This document shows positions 34,769 through 43,472 of a DNA stretch of 64,000 nucleotides, one piece after another (positions within the stretch are counted from its first letter, which is position 1; each line of letters opens with the position of its first letter). This DNA comes from Acidobacteriota bacterium. GTDB lineage: Bacteria > Acidobacteriota > Blastocatellia > Pyrinomonadales > Pyrinomonadaceae. Below the pieces are notes generated by a model that worked only from the letters and a program-made list of their open reading frames with translations, ran no database searches and was not told the DNA's origin. The translations under genes and the position numbers were made by a program. The DNA is taken from assembly GCA_019639135.1 (NCBI GenBank), contig JAHBSL010000012.1:1-64000 (forward strand), given 5' to 3'.

Positions 34769-35329
34769 ATGGCAAACACCACAATTTTGTTACGCGAAGA
34801 TATTGAGAGCCTCGGCGGCCGCGGCGAGATCGTAAAGGTCAAGGCAGGCTATGCCCGCAACTATCTGCTCCCGCAGGGCCTCGCGACGCTTGCGACCAAA
34901 GGCAACCTCAAGCAGATCGAGCAGGAACGTGCTGCACTTTTGAAGAAAGCCGCGGTCGAGAAAGCCACGGCCGAAGCTCAGAAGGAGCAGATGGGCACGA
35001 TCGAACTCGCCTTTGAACGCAAGGCCGGCGAAGGCGGAACGCTTTTCGGTTCGGTGACGTCGATGGACATCGCCGATGCACTCAAGGCCAAGGGCTATGA
35101 GATCGACCGCCGGCGGATCGTGTTGAAGGACGCGATCAAGGAGACGGGCGAATATACGGTCACCGTGAAGCTTCATCGCGAGGTAGCTCTCGAGGTACCG
35201 GTCGTCGTCACCGCCGAAGGCGGCGAGGCGGCCGAGGAGCCGAAGAAAGAACGAAAGGCGAAGGCAGAAGCTGCTCCCGCACCGACTGCAGAAGAACCGG
35301 CAGCCGAAGCGGCAGAAGCCGCCGAATAG
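34769..35329 (+). CDS. rplI: 50S ribosomal protein L9
   Basis: 186 aa; GAGGAGG precedes the ATG. The N-terminal domain is typical (LLREDIESLGGRGEIVKVKAGYARNYLLP), followed by the connecting helix and the C-terminal 23S rRNA-binding domain (LFGSVTSMDIADALKAKG). The protein is longer than the usual 150 residues owing to a Lys/Glu/Ala-rich tail after residue 148. Last of the ribosomal trio before dnaB. Confidence 0.95.
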   Translation: MANTTILLREDIESLGGRGEIVKVKAGYARNYLLPQGLATLATKGNLKQIEQERAALLKKAAVEKATAEAQKEQMGTIELAFERKAGEGGTLFGSVTSMDIADALKAKGYEIDRRRIVLKDAIKETGEYTVTVKLHREVALEVPVVVTAEGGEAAEEPKKERKAKAEAAPAPTAEEPAAEAAEAAE

Positions 35330-35349
35330 GTTCATCGAAAACGAGAATG

Positions 35350-35385
35350 ATCTGACCGCATCCGCTTGCCGGAGGCGGTCATTTC
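35350..35385 (+). terminator. Intrinsic terminator after rplI
   Basis: TGACCGC pairs with GCGGTCA around ATCCGCTTGCCGGAG, followed by TTTCTTT. Confidence 0.7.
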
Positions 35386-35573
35386 TTTGCGAAAAAAGGG
35401 CTTAGAAGGACGCCGAAAATTTCTGCTTTTTGAGGTTTGTGAAGCGGCACCGGCGGGTGTAATATCTCTCACTACGCACCTCGTTCTGCGTTTCCAAAAC
35501 AGAGTAAATGACCAACGACCCGGCACGTCCGGAGAGGAGATCTGTTTCTCTAATTTAAGATATAGAGGAAGTT

Positions 35574-36950
35574 ATGGCTGCATATCCAGAAGCAAGACGC
35601 GAGCAATTCCTTGAGCGGCCGCTGCCGAGCAGCGACGATAGCGAACGAACCATTCTCGGTGCGATCCTGCTTGATAATTCGGTCGTTACGCAGGCGGTCG
35701 AGCACCTGAAACCCGAAGATTTTTACTCGCCTTTTAATCGCCGAATATATGCCGCGATGGTCTCGCTTTTCGATGCGAGCCGGCCGATCGATCCGATCTT
35801 GATCGCCGAGGAACTAAAACGGGACGGCTCCGTTGAGATGATCGGCGGTGTCGCTGCGATCGCCAACCTTACCTACGGCCTTCCGCATTTCACCGACGTT
35901 TCGGACTACATCAACGTTGTGAAGCAGAAGTCGTTGATGCGAAATTTGATCAGGACTTGCAACCAGATAACGAGCGACGCGCTTGAGGAAGAAGAGGATG
36001 CCGAGATCGTTCTCGACCGTGCGGAGCAGATGATCTTCGCTCTTGCCGAGCAACGGGACCGAACCGGCTTTGAGCCGATCCGGCCGATCGCCGAGACCGT
36101 TTTCCATAAGATAAAGGATTTTGCCCGGCGGGACTCACACGCTTTGACGGGCCTTTCGACCGGCTATCGCGACCTGGACAATATAACCTCGGGCCTGCAG
36201 GCGGGCGACCTGATAATCGTCGCCGCACGCCCATCGATGGGAAAGACCGCGCTCTGCCTGAACATCGCCCAGCGTGCTGCCATTAGGGAAAAGGCAGTTG
36301 TCGCGGTCTTTTCACTTGAAATGTCGAAGGAGCAGTTGGTCATGCGTATGATGAGCGCCGAGGCCTCGGTCGATGCGCGTAACTTAAGGCTCGGGATACT
36401 TTCAAAGAACGACTGGGGACGGCTTGCCGAGGGGATCGCCGATCTTTCGGAGACAAAGCTCTTCATCGACGATACGCCGGGCATTTCGGTCATTGAGATG
36501 CGTGCCAAGCTGCGGCGGCTGGCGGTCGAGCAGAAGCGGATCGACCTCGTTGTTGTGGACTACCTGCAGCTAATGAGTTCCTCCGGCCGGCGAAACGAGA
36601 ACCGGCAGCAGGAGGTCTCTCAGATCTCGCGTGACCTGAAGGCACTTGCAAAGGAATTCAATTGCCCGGTGGTGGCTCTCTCGCAGCTCTCGCGTGCGCC
36701 GGAGGCGAGAAACCCGCCAAAACCGATGATGTCCGACCTTCGCGAATCGGGCTCGATCGAGCAGGACGCGGACGTGGTTGCTTTTATCTACCGCTCGGAC
36801 TACTATTCGAAGAATCCGGACGAGGTGCCTGAAGAGGAGCGGAATATCGCGGAGATCATCATCGCAAAACAGCGAAACGGCCCGACGGATACTATCAAGA
36901 TGGCGTTTCTCAAGCAGTTTACCCGCTTTGAGGATGCCTATTTGCCTTAG
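35574..36950 (+). CDS. dnaB: Replicative DNA helicase
   Basis: Hexameric 5'-3' helicase at the replication fork. 458 aa. The N-terminal domain begins with LPSSDDSERTILGAILLDN and the primase-contact region follows. The RecA-like domain has GLSTGYRDLDNITSGL, Walker A ARPSMGKTAL near residue 222, Walker B VVVDYLQLMSS, and GSIEQDADVVAFIYR. AGAGGA lies before the ATG. No intein is seen. Followed 6 bases later by the DinB/YfiT-type gene. Confidence 0.97.
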   Translation: MAAYPEARREQFLERPLPSSDDSERTILGAILLDNSVVTQAVEHLKPEDFYSPFNRRIYAAMVSLFDASRPIDPILIAEELKRDGSVEMIGGVAAIANLTYGLPHFTDVSDYINVVKQKSLMRNLIRTCNQITSDALEEEEDAEIVLDRAEQMIFALAEQRDRTGFEPIRPIAETVFHKIKDFARRDSHALTGLSTGYRDLDNITSGLQAGDLIIVAARPSMGKTALCLNIAQRAAIREKAVVAVFSLEMSKEQLVMRMMSAEASVDARNLRLGILSKNDWGRLAEGIADLSETKLFIDDTPGISVIEMRAKLRRLAVEQKRIDLVVVDYLQLMSSSGRRNENRQQEVSQISRDLKALAKEFNCPVVALSQLSRAPEARNPPKPMMSDLRESGSIEQDADVVAFIYRSDYYSKNPDEVPEEERNIAEIIIAKQRNGPTDTIKMAFLKQFTRFEDAYLP

Positions 36951-36956
36951 AATTTT

Positions 36957-37472
36957 ATGGATGAAGATCTCAGATTCCCGATCGGCCCGTTCGAGCTAAA
37001 CGACGGCACGAGCCGCGAGGAGCGGATAGCCGTTATCCGCGAACTGCCGGAAAAGTTGCGCGAAGCCTGTGCGGGCCTGAGCCCCGAACAGCTCGATACG
37101 CCATACCGGCCGGGCGGATGGTCGCTGAGGCAGACGGTGCACCACGTTGCCGATAGCCATGTGAACGCATATTGCCGATTCAAGCTCGCCCTTACCGAGA
37201 CAGATCCGACCATACGCCCCTATCACGAAGACCGCTGGGCAGAGCTTCCGGACAAGGACCTTGAGATCGAGCCTTCACTGAAGATAATAGAAGGTGTGCA
37301 TGCCCATTGGACCGCACTTCTCGAAGCAATGAGCGACGAAGATTACCGGCGGGAACTCGAGCACCCCGAAAGCGGCCGCTGGCGGCTTGAGGACATGCTC
37401 GGGCTTTACGCCTGGCACTCGCGGCACCACACCGCCCACTTAACGACCACAAGGGAACGCAACGGCTGGTGA
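36957..37472 (+). CDS. YfiT/DinB superfamily putative metal-dependent thiol transferase
   Basis: 171 aa. The DinB-like four-helix bundle carries three His metal ligands: TVHHVADSH near residue 60 and HSRHHTAHL near residue 160. Family members include bacillithiol S-transferases (BstA/YfiT), with PGGWSLRQTVHH typical. The substrate thiol of this organism is not known from the window, so the exact activity is open. Starts 6 bases after dnaB and overlaps the next gene by four bases, so it is in an operon with both. Confidence 0.85.
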   Translation: MDEDLRFPIGPFELNDGTSREERIAVIRELPEKLREACAGLSPEQLDTPYRPGGWSLRQTVHHVADSHVNAYCRFKLALTETDPTIRPYHEDRWAELPDKDLEIEPSLKIIEGVHAHWTALLEAMSDEDYRRELEHPESGRWRLEDMLGLYAWHSRHHTAHLTTTRERNGW

Positions 37473-38890
37473 GCGAAGCTGCCCAACAACGCCTCGTCTC
37501 ACTCGACGTTTTCCGCGGAATGACCATCGCCGGAATGGTGCTGGTCAATAATCCGGGGACGTGGTCGGCGATCTACGGCCCGCTGAAGCACGCCGAATGG
37601 CACGGCATAACGCCGACCGATTACATCTTTCCGTTCTTTCTCTTTATCGTCGGCGTCGCTGTGCCGATGTCACTCGGCAAGAAGCTCGCGAGCGGCATCG
37701 ACCGCTCGGTCTATTCGCGGATCTTCTCTCGCTCGGCGGCGATATTCGCGAGCGGGCTGGCAATGTCCGCGATCCCTTTTTTCATAATCAACGAGACGGC
37801 GATCCCGTGGCCGCTGAAATGGGCGGCCGCGGCGTCCGTCATCGCCGGACTGTATTTTCTCTATCTTCGCAATTTCAAGCTGGCGTTCGCGTTCATCGGA
37901 GTTTGGGCGGCGTTGGTGATAGCCGCGTTGCTTATCGGCTGGCAGGTGACGCCGTACAACACGGGGACGATGCGGATCCCCGGCGTGCTGCAGCGGATCG
38001 CGGTCTGCTATCTCATAGTCGCTCTGATCTTTCTGCACACAAGCTGGAAACAGCAGGCGGCGATCGGCGTCGGGCTGCTGCTCTTCTATTGGCTGCTGAT
38101 GACGCGTGTCGCCGTGCCTGGCTGCGAGGTGACGACCATCGACGAAAAGGCCTGCAACCTCGCGGCCTATCTCGACCGGCTGATCCTGACCGAGAATCAC
38201 ATCTGGCGTGCCGGTAAGGTCTTCGACCCTGAGGGAATTCTCTCGACGCTGCCGGCGATCGCGACGACGATCTCAGGCGTGCTGACGGGAACGTGGCTGA
38301 TAAAGAGTGACAAGGGACGAGTGTCGAGTGACGCGGCGAGTGAGGGACGCGGCGACGCGGAGAGCAGTATAGAAAATGTCCCCGTGTCTCCGCGTCTCGA
38401 CGTCTCCGCGTCGTCCGCTAGAGCTGCTAACGCAGCGGGTTCTGACAAGGCACTCGGGCTATTTTTCTTCGGGACCATCCTGCTTGCGGTCGGCTGGTCG
38501 TGGAGCCTTGTTTTTCCGCTCAACAAGTCGCTCTGGACGAGTTCGTATGTCGTTTACACTTCGGGCCTTGCACTGCTGACGCTCGGGTTCTGCTACTTCC
38601 TGATCGACATCAAAGGCTACAAACGCTGGGCAAAGCCCTTCGTTATCTTTGGCGTCAACGCCCTGGCGCTGTTCGTCTTCTCCGGCATAATGGCCCGCAT
38701 ACTCGGCATCATCCGCGTCGCCGGGCCCGAGGGCAAAGAGATCACGCTCCAGCAGTGGATCTATCAAAACCTTTTCCTTTCCTGGGCCGAGCCGGTCAAC
38801 GCCTCGCTCGCCTACGCGGTCGCGTTCATCCTCTTCTGGCTCTTCCTGATGTGGCTGCTCTACCGCCGCCGCATCTTCATCAAGCTCTAA
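37469..38890 (+). CDS. Membrane acyltransferase of the DUF5009 / NagX (HGSNAT-like) family
   Basis: 473 aa starting at GTG 37469 (overlap GTGA with the previous gene). The family signature RLVSLDVFRGMTIAGM, then HAEWHGITPTDYIFPF and IVGVAVPMSLGK, marks relatives of heparan-alpha-glucosaminide N-acetyltransferase. About ten transmembrane helices. It probably acetylates a sugar across the inner membrane; the acceptor is unknown. Between residues 279 and 326 a polar stretch (DAASEGRGDAESS, then SPRLDVSASS) interrupts two helices. It is encoded by a palindromic repeat also found in copA. Confidence 0.88.
   Translation: MSEAAQQRLVSLDVFRGMTIAGMVLVNNPGTWSAIYGPLKHAEWHGITPTDYIFPFFLFIVGVAVPMSLGKKLASGIDRSVYSRIFSRSAAIFASGLAMSAIPFFIINETAIPWPLKWAAAASVIAGLYFLYLRNFKLAFAFIGVWAALVIAALLIGWQVTPYNTGTMRIPGVLQRIAVCYLIVALIFLHTSWKQQAAIGVGLLLFYWLLMTRVAVPGCEVTTIDEKACNLAAYLDRLILTENHIWRAGKVFDPEGILSTLPAIATTISGVLTGTWLIKSDKGRVSSDAASEGRGDAESSIENVPVSPRLDVSASSARAANAAGSDKALGLFFFGTILLAVGWSWSLVFPLNKSLWTSSYVVYTSGLALLTLGFCYFLIDIKGYKRWAKPFVIFGVNALALFVFSGIMARILGIIRVAGPEGKEITLQQWIYQNLFLSWAEPVNASLAYAVAFILFWLFLMWLLYRRRIFIKL
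38330..38412. repeat. CGCGGAGACG palindromic element inside the acyltransferase gene
   Basis: GACGCGGCGAGTGAGGGACG through to CTCGACGTCTCCGCGTCGTC. It matches the element in copA (28764-28855, other strand) over both ends. The middle differs. The frame of the peptide is the same in both genes. Confidence 0.85.
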
Positions 38891-38895
38891 AGTTC

Positions 38896-38995
38896 AGAGT
38901 GCGAGCTTTAGCTCGTCGATACGCGATAAATCGCGCACTCCGAACTACGCGATAAATCGCGCACTCCGAACTACGCGATGAATCGCGCACTCTGG
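38896..38995. repeat. REP block between convergent acyltransferase and DUF4139 genes
   Basis: CAGAGTGCGAGCTTTAGCTCG then three copies of TACGCGATAAATCGCGCACTC (the last with GATGAATC). Both ends lie within a few bases of a stop codon: 38890 on the left and 38998 on the right. Confidence 0.9.
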
Positions 38996-38997
38996 GC

Positions 38998-41157
38998 TTA
39001 GTTCACTTCAAAGTTCTTGATCTCGACCGCGAATTCGCGTTCGAGCCGCTCTTTCTCGGCCTGGGCGGCTTTGCGTTCGGCGTCGATCTGCTCAAGCCGT
39101 GTTTCCTGTTCATTTGCTTTTGCGATGTAGCGCGTGATCAACTGCTTTGCCTCCGGCGTTTTCGCCAGCGACTCGATGTTCTCGCGGAAGCGGGCCTGGT
39201 CTTGTGTGATCGAAGTAACCTCCGCCGTAAGCATCTGCATTTTTTGCGAGACCAGGTCGATGCTTCCGCGGAGTGCGATCAGTTTCTCCAGCTTTTGCCG
39301 GACGGCCGCGTCGATATACCGACGGCTTATGAAAAGATCCAACTGCTGTTGGGATAATGAAGAGAGCTGATACGAGTCCATTTGGCCAAGCTGCTCGACC
39401 ACCGGCACAACCGCCGTGGCAAATGGTTCGAGGACGATACGGAAACGGTAATAGCGGTCGGTGACCGTTTCGGGCTTGGCTGAACTCTCGGCGAGTCCCC
39501 ATTTGTCCCGCACGGGATGCTCGATATAGACGGTCTTTTCCTTATCGGTCTGATTGGTCAGGGTGTAAGTCTTTTTGTCTTGGCGGAAGTAATGGGCCTG
39601 AAAGACGCCATTCACAACCTTGATCAATTGGACCGGGCGGAGATCGGTTTCGGACTTCGTGCTGACCCGCGTGCCGAGGTCGAGCGCGAACGAGATGAGA
39701 CGCCGCTCTTTCGGCTTTAACCGCTCCATCAACGCTTCGCCGGCATACGCGTCTCCATCAAGTACGGTGAGGCTTCCGCCCTCGAAGGTGAGCGGCGTTG
39801 TGTTGCTAAGCATCATCCCGCCCATCGGACGATCCTTGCGGGCCGACTCGTTGTAGATCGAAACGCGTTCGCCTTCCATTTTGGTCTGAACTATGGGGAT
39901 CAATGCGGAGCGGTTTCGCTCTACCGAAACTGGAGCCTCGATCCGGTACTCGAAAAGATCGCCGAGTTCTCGCCCGGTCGCGGCGGTTTCGACACCCGAT
40001 GTGCCGGCCTGCAACGCATCACTTAGGCTTGTTTGGGCACCCGGCAAAAGCGACATAAAGTTCGATGTAATGCGGTTGCCGGAAACGTCAACTGTACCGG
40101 TCCCTCTGCCAGTGCCGCTACCCGACCCGACTCCTGAGCCGGAGCCGTATCCGACTCCCGAGCCGAATTCTTCGACGTCGTAGATCTGCGGATCAAGGTT
40201 AAGGTCGTCGGGGATCGGGATAATTGGGCGGTAGCGGTAGAGCGGCTTTTGCAGATTCTGGATGAACGAAACGGGCGAGCCGGAAACGAGCGAGAGTTGG
40301 ACGTTGTCCCAGCTTTCGTCGCTGACGTTATCGACGATGGCCCAGCCCTGGAAAAACGGCTTGCCGTCATCGCCAAGCACGACGCGATAGGTCGTTTTCC
40401 AGATCGGTGCCGACACGACATAGCTGACCATCATTTCTCGCGTTCCGCTTCCGGTGCTGGCAATCGAGATTGTCTTTGCGTCGCGAAGCCGGGTCGAAGC
40501 GGTCGCATTGGCGAATTCATTGATGTTCCGTCGCGTTCCTTCCTCGAGGAGCTTGACCGACCGGACATCGGAAAGTTCGACCGAGCTGATCTCGCCGGAT
40601 TCGGATGCGATCACGAGACGATGCAGAGATGGCAGTGTGGTTTTCTCGCTGTCTTTCGTTTTCGTGAGGACTATTTTTTCCACGGTCAGGATCGAGCCGG
40701 TGTATGTGCCTTTCGAACTCGTGACCAAAATTCTTGCTCCCTGAAGTTGCGATAACACGCCTGCGAGGCCGCCCATGCTTTCACCGCTGTCTTCTGTATC
40801 AGAGGCGATGTTGAACGGGATCTCGGCGGTTCGGGCCGATGCGGGCTGCGATGAATTATACGAAACGGCGCCGATGAGGCCTTGGCCGAGGTCGAGAACG
40901 ACCATGGATTTCAGAACGTCGTCGATCTGGGATTGTTTGAACGAAAGGTTGACCTCGGCGTTGCCGGTGACCATTCCGCGGCGCTCGATGTAGGCGACGC
41001 CATTGGAGTAAAGAATTACGCGGCGGATCGGCAATGTTGTGGTTCGTGGCGACGCGACCGTCGCTGAAACGGCCGTCTGGGCGGGCCTTGTGCTTTGTGC
41101 CTCGGCCAAATTTGCGCACACCAATACTGCGAGGAGAAATATCCCTAAATGTTTCAT
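38998..41157 (-). CDS. Exported DUF4139 domain protein (mucoidy-inhibitor-like)
   Basis: 719 aa. Signal peptide MKHLGIFLLAVLVCANLAEAQ. DUF4139 features: LPIRRVILYSNGVAYIERRG near residue 42, VSYVVSAPIWKTTYRVVLGDD near 252, and WAIVDNVSDESWDNVQLSLVSGSP. A glycine/serine stretch, GVGYGSGSGVGSGSGTGRGTG (about 330-350), lies in the middle. The C-terminal 120 residues form a coiled coil. Related proteins are envelope-associated in many bacteria, of unsettled role. A REP block abuts the stop codon. Confidence 0.85.
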   Translation of the reverse strand: MKHLGIFLLAVLVCANLAEAQSTRPAQTAVSATVASPRTTTLPIRRVILYSNGVAYIERRGMVTGNAEVNLSFKQSQIDDVLKSMVVLDLGQGLIGAVSYNSSQPASARTAEIPFNIASDTEDSGESMGGLAGVLSQLQGARILVTSSKGTYTGSILTVEKIVLTKTKDSEKTTLPSLHRLVIASESGEISSVELSDVRSVKLLEEGTRRNINEFANATASTRLRDAKTISIASTGSGTREMMVSYVVSAPIWKTTYRVVLGDDGKPFFQGWAIVDNVSDESWDNVQLSLVSGSPVSFIQNLQKPLYRYRPIIPIPDDLNLDPQIYDVEEFGSGVGYGSGSGVGSGSGTGRGTGTVDVSGNRITSNFMSLLPGAQTSLSDALQAGTSGVETAATGRELGDLFEYRIEAPVSVERNRSALIPIVQTKMEGERVSIYNESARKDRPMGGMMLSNTTPLTFEGGSLTVLDGDAYAGEALMERLKPKERRLISFALDLGTRVSTKSETDLRPVQLIKVVNGVFQAHYFRQDKKTYTLTNQTDKEKTVYIEHPVRDKWGLAESSAKPETVTDRYYRFRIVLEPFATAVVPVVEQLGQMDSYQLSSLSQQQLDLFISRRYIDAAVRQKLEKLIALRGSIDLVSQKMQMLTAEVTSITQDQARFRENIESLAKTPEAKQLITRYIAKANEQETRLEQIDAERKAAQAEKERLEREFAVEIKNFEVN

Positions 41158-41245
41158 TTGATTGTCCTTAATTCCTGGGTCTTTTCGAGAACTACCGCTA
41201 AAGATGAGGCGAGAAAGGGAAATGGTTGCTTTTGGGAAAAGTTAG

Positions 41246-41371
41246 AGTGCGCGATTCATCGCGTAACGACGAGCTAAAGCTCGCACTCTGAACTCGGACG
41301 TGCGCGGTTCGGAGTGCGCGATTTATCGCGTTGCTGCGAGCACTCAGAATGACGAGCTATACTCGTAATTG
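41246..41371. repeat. REP block left of Y1 transposase 2
   Basis: Holds GAGTGCGCGATTCATCGCG, the unit CGACGAGCTAAAGCTCGCAC, GAGTGCGCGATTTATCGCG, and a decayed GACGAGCTATACTCGT. Both REP hairpin types of the window occur here next to the transposase gene. Confidence 0.9.
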
Positions 41372-41375
41372 AGCT

Positions 41376-41975
41376 TTAGTCGTCCCAGCCTTTTCCGTAA
41401 TCCAAAAGAGGGTATTCCTTCCAGATACGTGTTGCTTCGTCGCGGCCGACCTCAGCCAAATAGTTATGAACACTCGAATGAGGCCAGTCCTGCCATCTGG
41501 CTACATACCCGTGATGCACGGGATTGTGGTGGATATAGTTCAAAGTTGCCCAATAATGGCGGTCTGACTGCATGTGCCGATCGAAATAATTGAACCATAC
41601 CTTGCGCCCGGGTGTATTGTCTTCAAGATTCCAGCGACGAGACGTGCGGCCGTGAACCTGTCCGATGTTTTTTCGCAGTAGCCGAATATCGTCTGTCCGG
41701 GTCAGCAGGTGATAGTGGTTTGTCAGGATGCACCAGGCGAAGGTCGAACTGTTGGCCTCGTTGCAAGCCTGTAAAAGCTCGCTTTCAAATTCGTTCATTC
41801 GGGAGGCATTCTTGCCGACGACGTGTTTGTGTTCAAAGCATGCCGCTGAGATCAAGAATGTCACGGGACCGACATGATCGAAATGAGGAGGCCTGTGCCA
41901 TGGGAGCTTTCGTCCGATACGCTGACGGAGAACTTCTTCGCGTTGAAAGTCAGTGAGCTTTCTCCAATAGTACAT
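41376..41975 (-). CDS. REP-associated tyrosine transposase (RAYT) 2
   Basis: 199 aa of the Y1_Tnp family. HUH pair in LTNHYHLLTRT (H87, H89) and catalytic tyrosine in LNYIHHNPVHHG (Y147). The order and the WPHSSVHNY tail fit RAYTs. REP blocks of one family lie on both sides, 41246-41371 and 41987-42194, the arrangement in which the enzyme is expected to act on its own flanks. It is not close in sequence to the transposase at 25912. Confidence 0.92.
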   Translation of the reverse strand: MYYWRKLTDFQREEVLRQRIGRKLPWHRPPHFDHVGPVTFLISAACFEHKHVVGKNASRMNEFESELLQACNEANSSTFAWCILTNHYHLLTRTDDIRLLRKNIGQVHGRTSRRWNLEDNTPGRKVWFNYFDRHMQSDRHYWATLNYIHHNPVHHGYVARWQDWPHSSVHNYLAEVGRDEATRIWKEYPLLDYGKGWDD

Positions 41976-41986
41976 ATGGGAATCTA

Positions 41987-42194
41987 GCGACGAGTTAAAG
42001 CTCGCACTCAGAACGACGAGTTAAAGCTCGCACTCAGAACGACGAGCTAAAGCTCGCACTCAGAGCGACGAGTTAAAGCTCGCACTCAGAACGACGAGCT
42101 AAAGCTCGCACTCAGAACGACGAGTTAATGCTCGCACTCAGAACGACGAGCTAAAGCTCGCACTCAGAGCGACGAGCTAAAGCTCGCACTCTAG
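41987..42194. repeat. REP array: 8 tandem 26-bp units, abutting sucC
   Basis: Unit starts 41987, 42013, 42039, 42065, 42091, 42117, 42143 and 42169. Core CGACGAG(C/T)TAAAGCTCGCACT. The array ends one or two bases before the sucC stop codon. The unit is the same as at 6519-6702, with CAGAA for CTAAG at the join. Confidence 0.95.
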
Positions 42195-42195
42195 C

Positions 42196-43356
42196 TTACG
42201 CGGCGGCGGCAACTGCTTTTTCGGCGGCGTCGTTCATTCCGGTGGCGGGGATTATGCCGATGCCGGAATTGGCGAGGATCTCGCGGCCGGCTTCGACGTT
42301 CGTGCCTTCGAGCCGGGCGACGATCGGGATTGATACGCCCAGGTTCTTTGCGGCCGCGACAACACCGCTCGCGACCATATCGCAGCGGACAATGCCGCCA
42401 AAGATGTTGATGAGCACGGCCTTGACGTTTTCATCGGCGAGGAGGATCTTAAACGCCTGTTCGACGCGTTCCTGCGAGGCACCGCCGCCGACATCGAGGA
42501 AGTTCGCGGGCTCGCCGCCGGCGAGTTTGATGATGTCCATCGTCGCCATCGCAAGGCCGGCACCGTTGACCATGCAGCCGATGTTGCCGTCGAGCTTGAT
42601 GTAGTTGAGGTCGTACTTCGAGGCTTCGATCTCGAGCGGCTCTTCCTCGTTAAGGTCGCGGAGCTCGGCGTAGTCCTTATGGCGGAACATCGCGTTGTCG
42701 TCGAAGTTTACTTTCGCATCAAGGGCGATCAGGCGATTGTCCTTGGTGAGCAGGAACGGATTGATCTCGACGATCGAGGCGTCCATTTTCTCGTACGCTT
42801 CGTAGAGCAAGAGCATGAACTTGGCGGCTTGATTAACGAGGTCAGCGGGAATTCCGAGCCCGAACGCGAGTTTGCGTGCCTGAAATGGCCGCATTCCGAC
42901 CGAGGGGTCGATGGTCTCTTTGAGGATAAGCTCGGGCGTATCCTCGGCGACCTTTTCGATGTCCATGCCGCCCGCGGACGAGGCCATGAAAGTGTTTCGG
43001 CCGGTGACGCGGTCGAGCGTGATGCCAAGATAGAACTCCTTGTCGATCGACAAGCCTTCTTCGATAAGGAGCGTCTTCACCTCGCGGCCTTCGGGGCCGG
43101 TCTGGTGCGTGACGAGCTGCATCCCGATCATCTCGGAGGCGATCTGCTTTGCTTCCTCGGGCGACTTGGCGAGCTTTACGCCGCCGCCTTTCCCGCGACC
43201 GCCGGCGTGGATCTGTGCCTTTACGACGACAACGTCGGTGCCAAGATCGCGTGCGGCAGCCTCGGCCTCTTCGGCCGTTCGGGCGACAATACCACGCGGA
43301 ACGGGAACGCCATATTCCTTCAGAAGGGCTTTGCCCTGATATTCATGGATCTTCAT
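42196..43356 (-). CDS. sucC: Succinyl-CoA ligase (ADP-forming) subunit beta
   Basis: TCA-cycle enzyme, ATP-grasp beta subunit. 386 aa. Opens [22 protein letters not shown]; contains [14 protein letters not shown] and the C-terminal [13 protein letters not shown] and [16 protein letters not shown]. The partner sucD usually lies directly downstream, but a REP array and the Y1 transposase occupy that place here, so sucD must be elsewhere. Confidence 0.96.
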   Translation of the reverse strand: MKIHEYQGKALLKEYGVPVPRGIVARTAEEAEAAARDLGTDVVVVKAQIHAGGRGKGGGVKLAKSPEEAKQIASEMIGMQLVTHQTGPEGREVKTLLIEEGLSIDKEFYLGITLDRVTGRNTFMASSAGGMDIEKVAEDTPELILKETIDPSVGMRPFQARKLAFGLGIPADLVNQAAKFMLLLYEAYEKMDASIVEINPFLLTKDNRLIALDAKVNFDDNAMFRHKDYAELRDLNEEEPLEIEASKYDLNYIKLDGNIGCMVNGAGLAMATMDIIKLAGGEPANFLDVGGGASQERVEQAFKILLADENVKAVLINIFGGIVRCDMVASGVVAAAKNLGVSIPIVARLEGTNVEAGREILANSGIGIIPATGMNDAAEKAVAAAA

Positions 43357-43410
43357 AAGGATTTGATAGGAAAGATTTTACCGAAACCGGGAACGGTAGT
43401 CGAGAGCCGC

Positions 43411-43455
43411 CGAAAAACAAACGGCCCGGCCTGCCGACGGCAAGCTGGGCCTTAC
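43411..43455 (-). terminator. Intrinsic terminator after the lipoprotein gene
   Basis: On the minus strand AAGGCCCAGCTTGCC and GGCAGGCCGGGCC pair, followed by GTTTGTTTTT. Confidence 0.7.
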
Positions 43456-43472
43456 TCCAGATTTTGCTTTGG

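Noticed and set aside
41987-42194. Possible CRISPR array
   Set aside because: Same tandem unit without spacers; it is a REP array.
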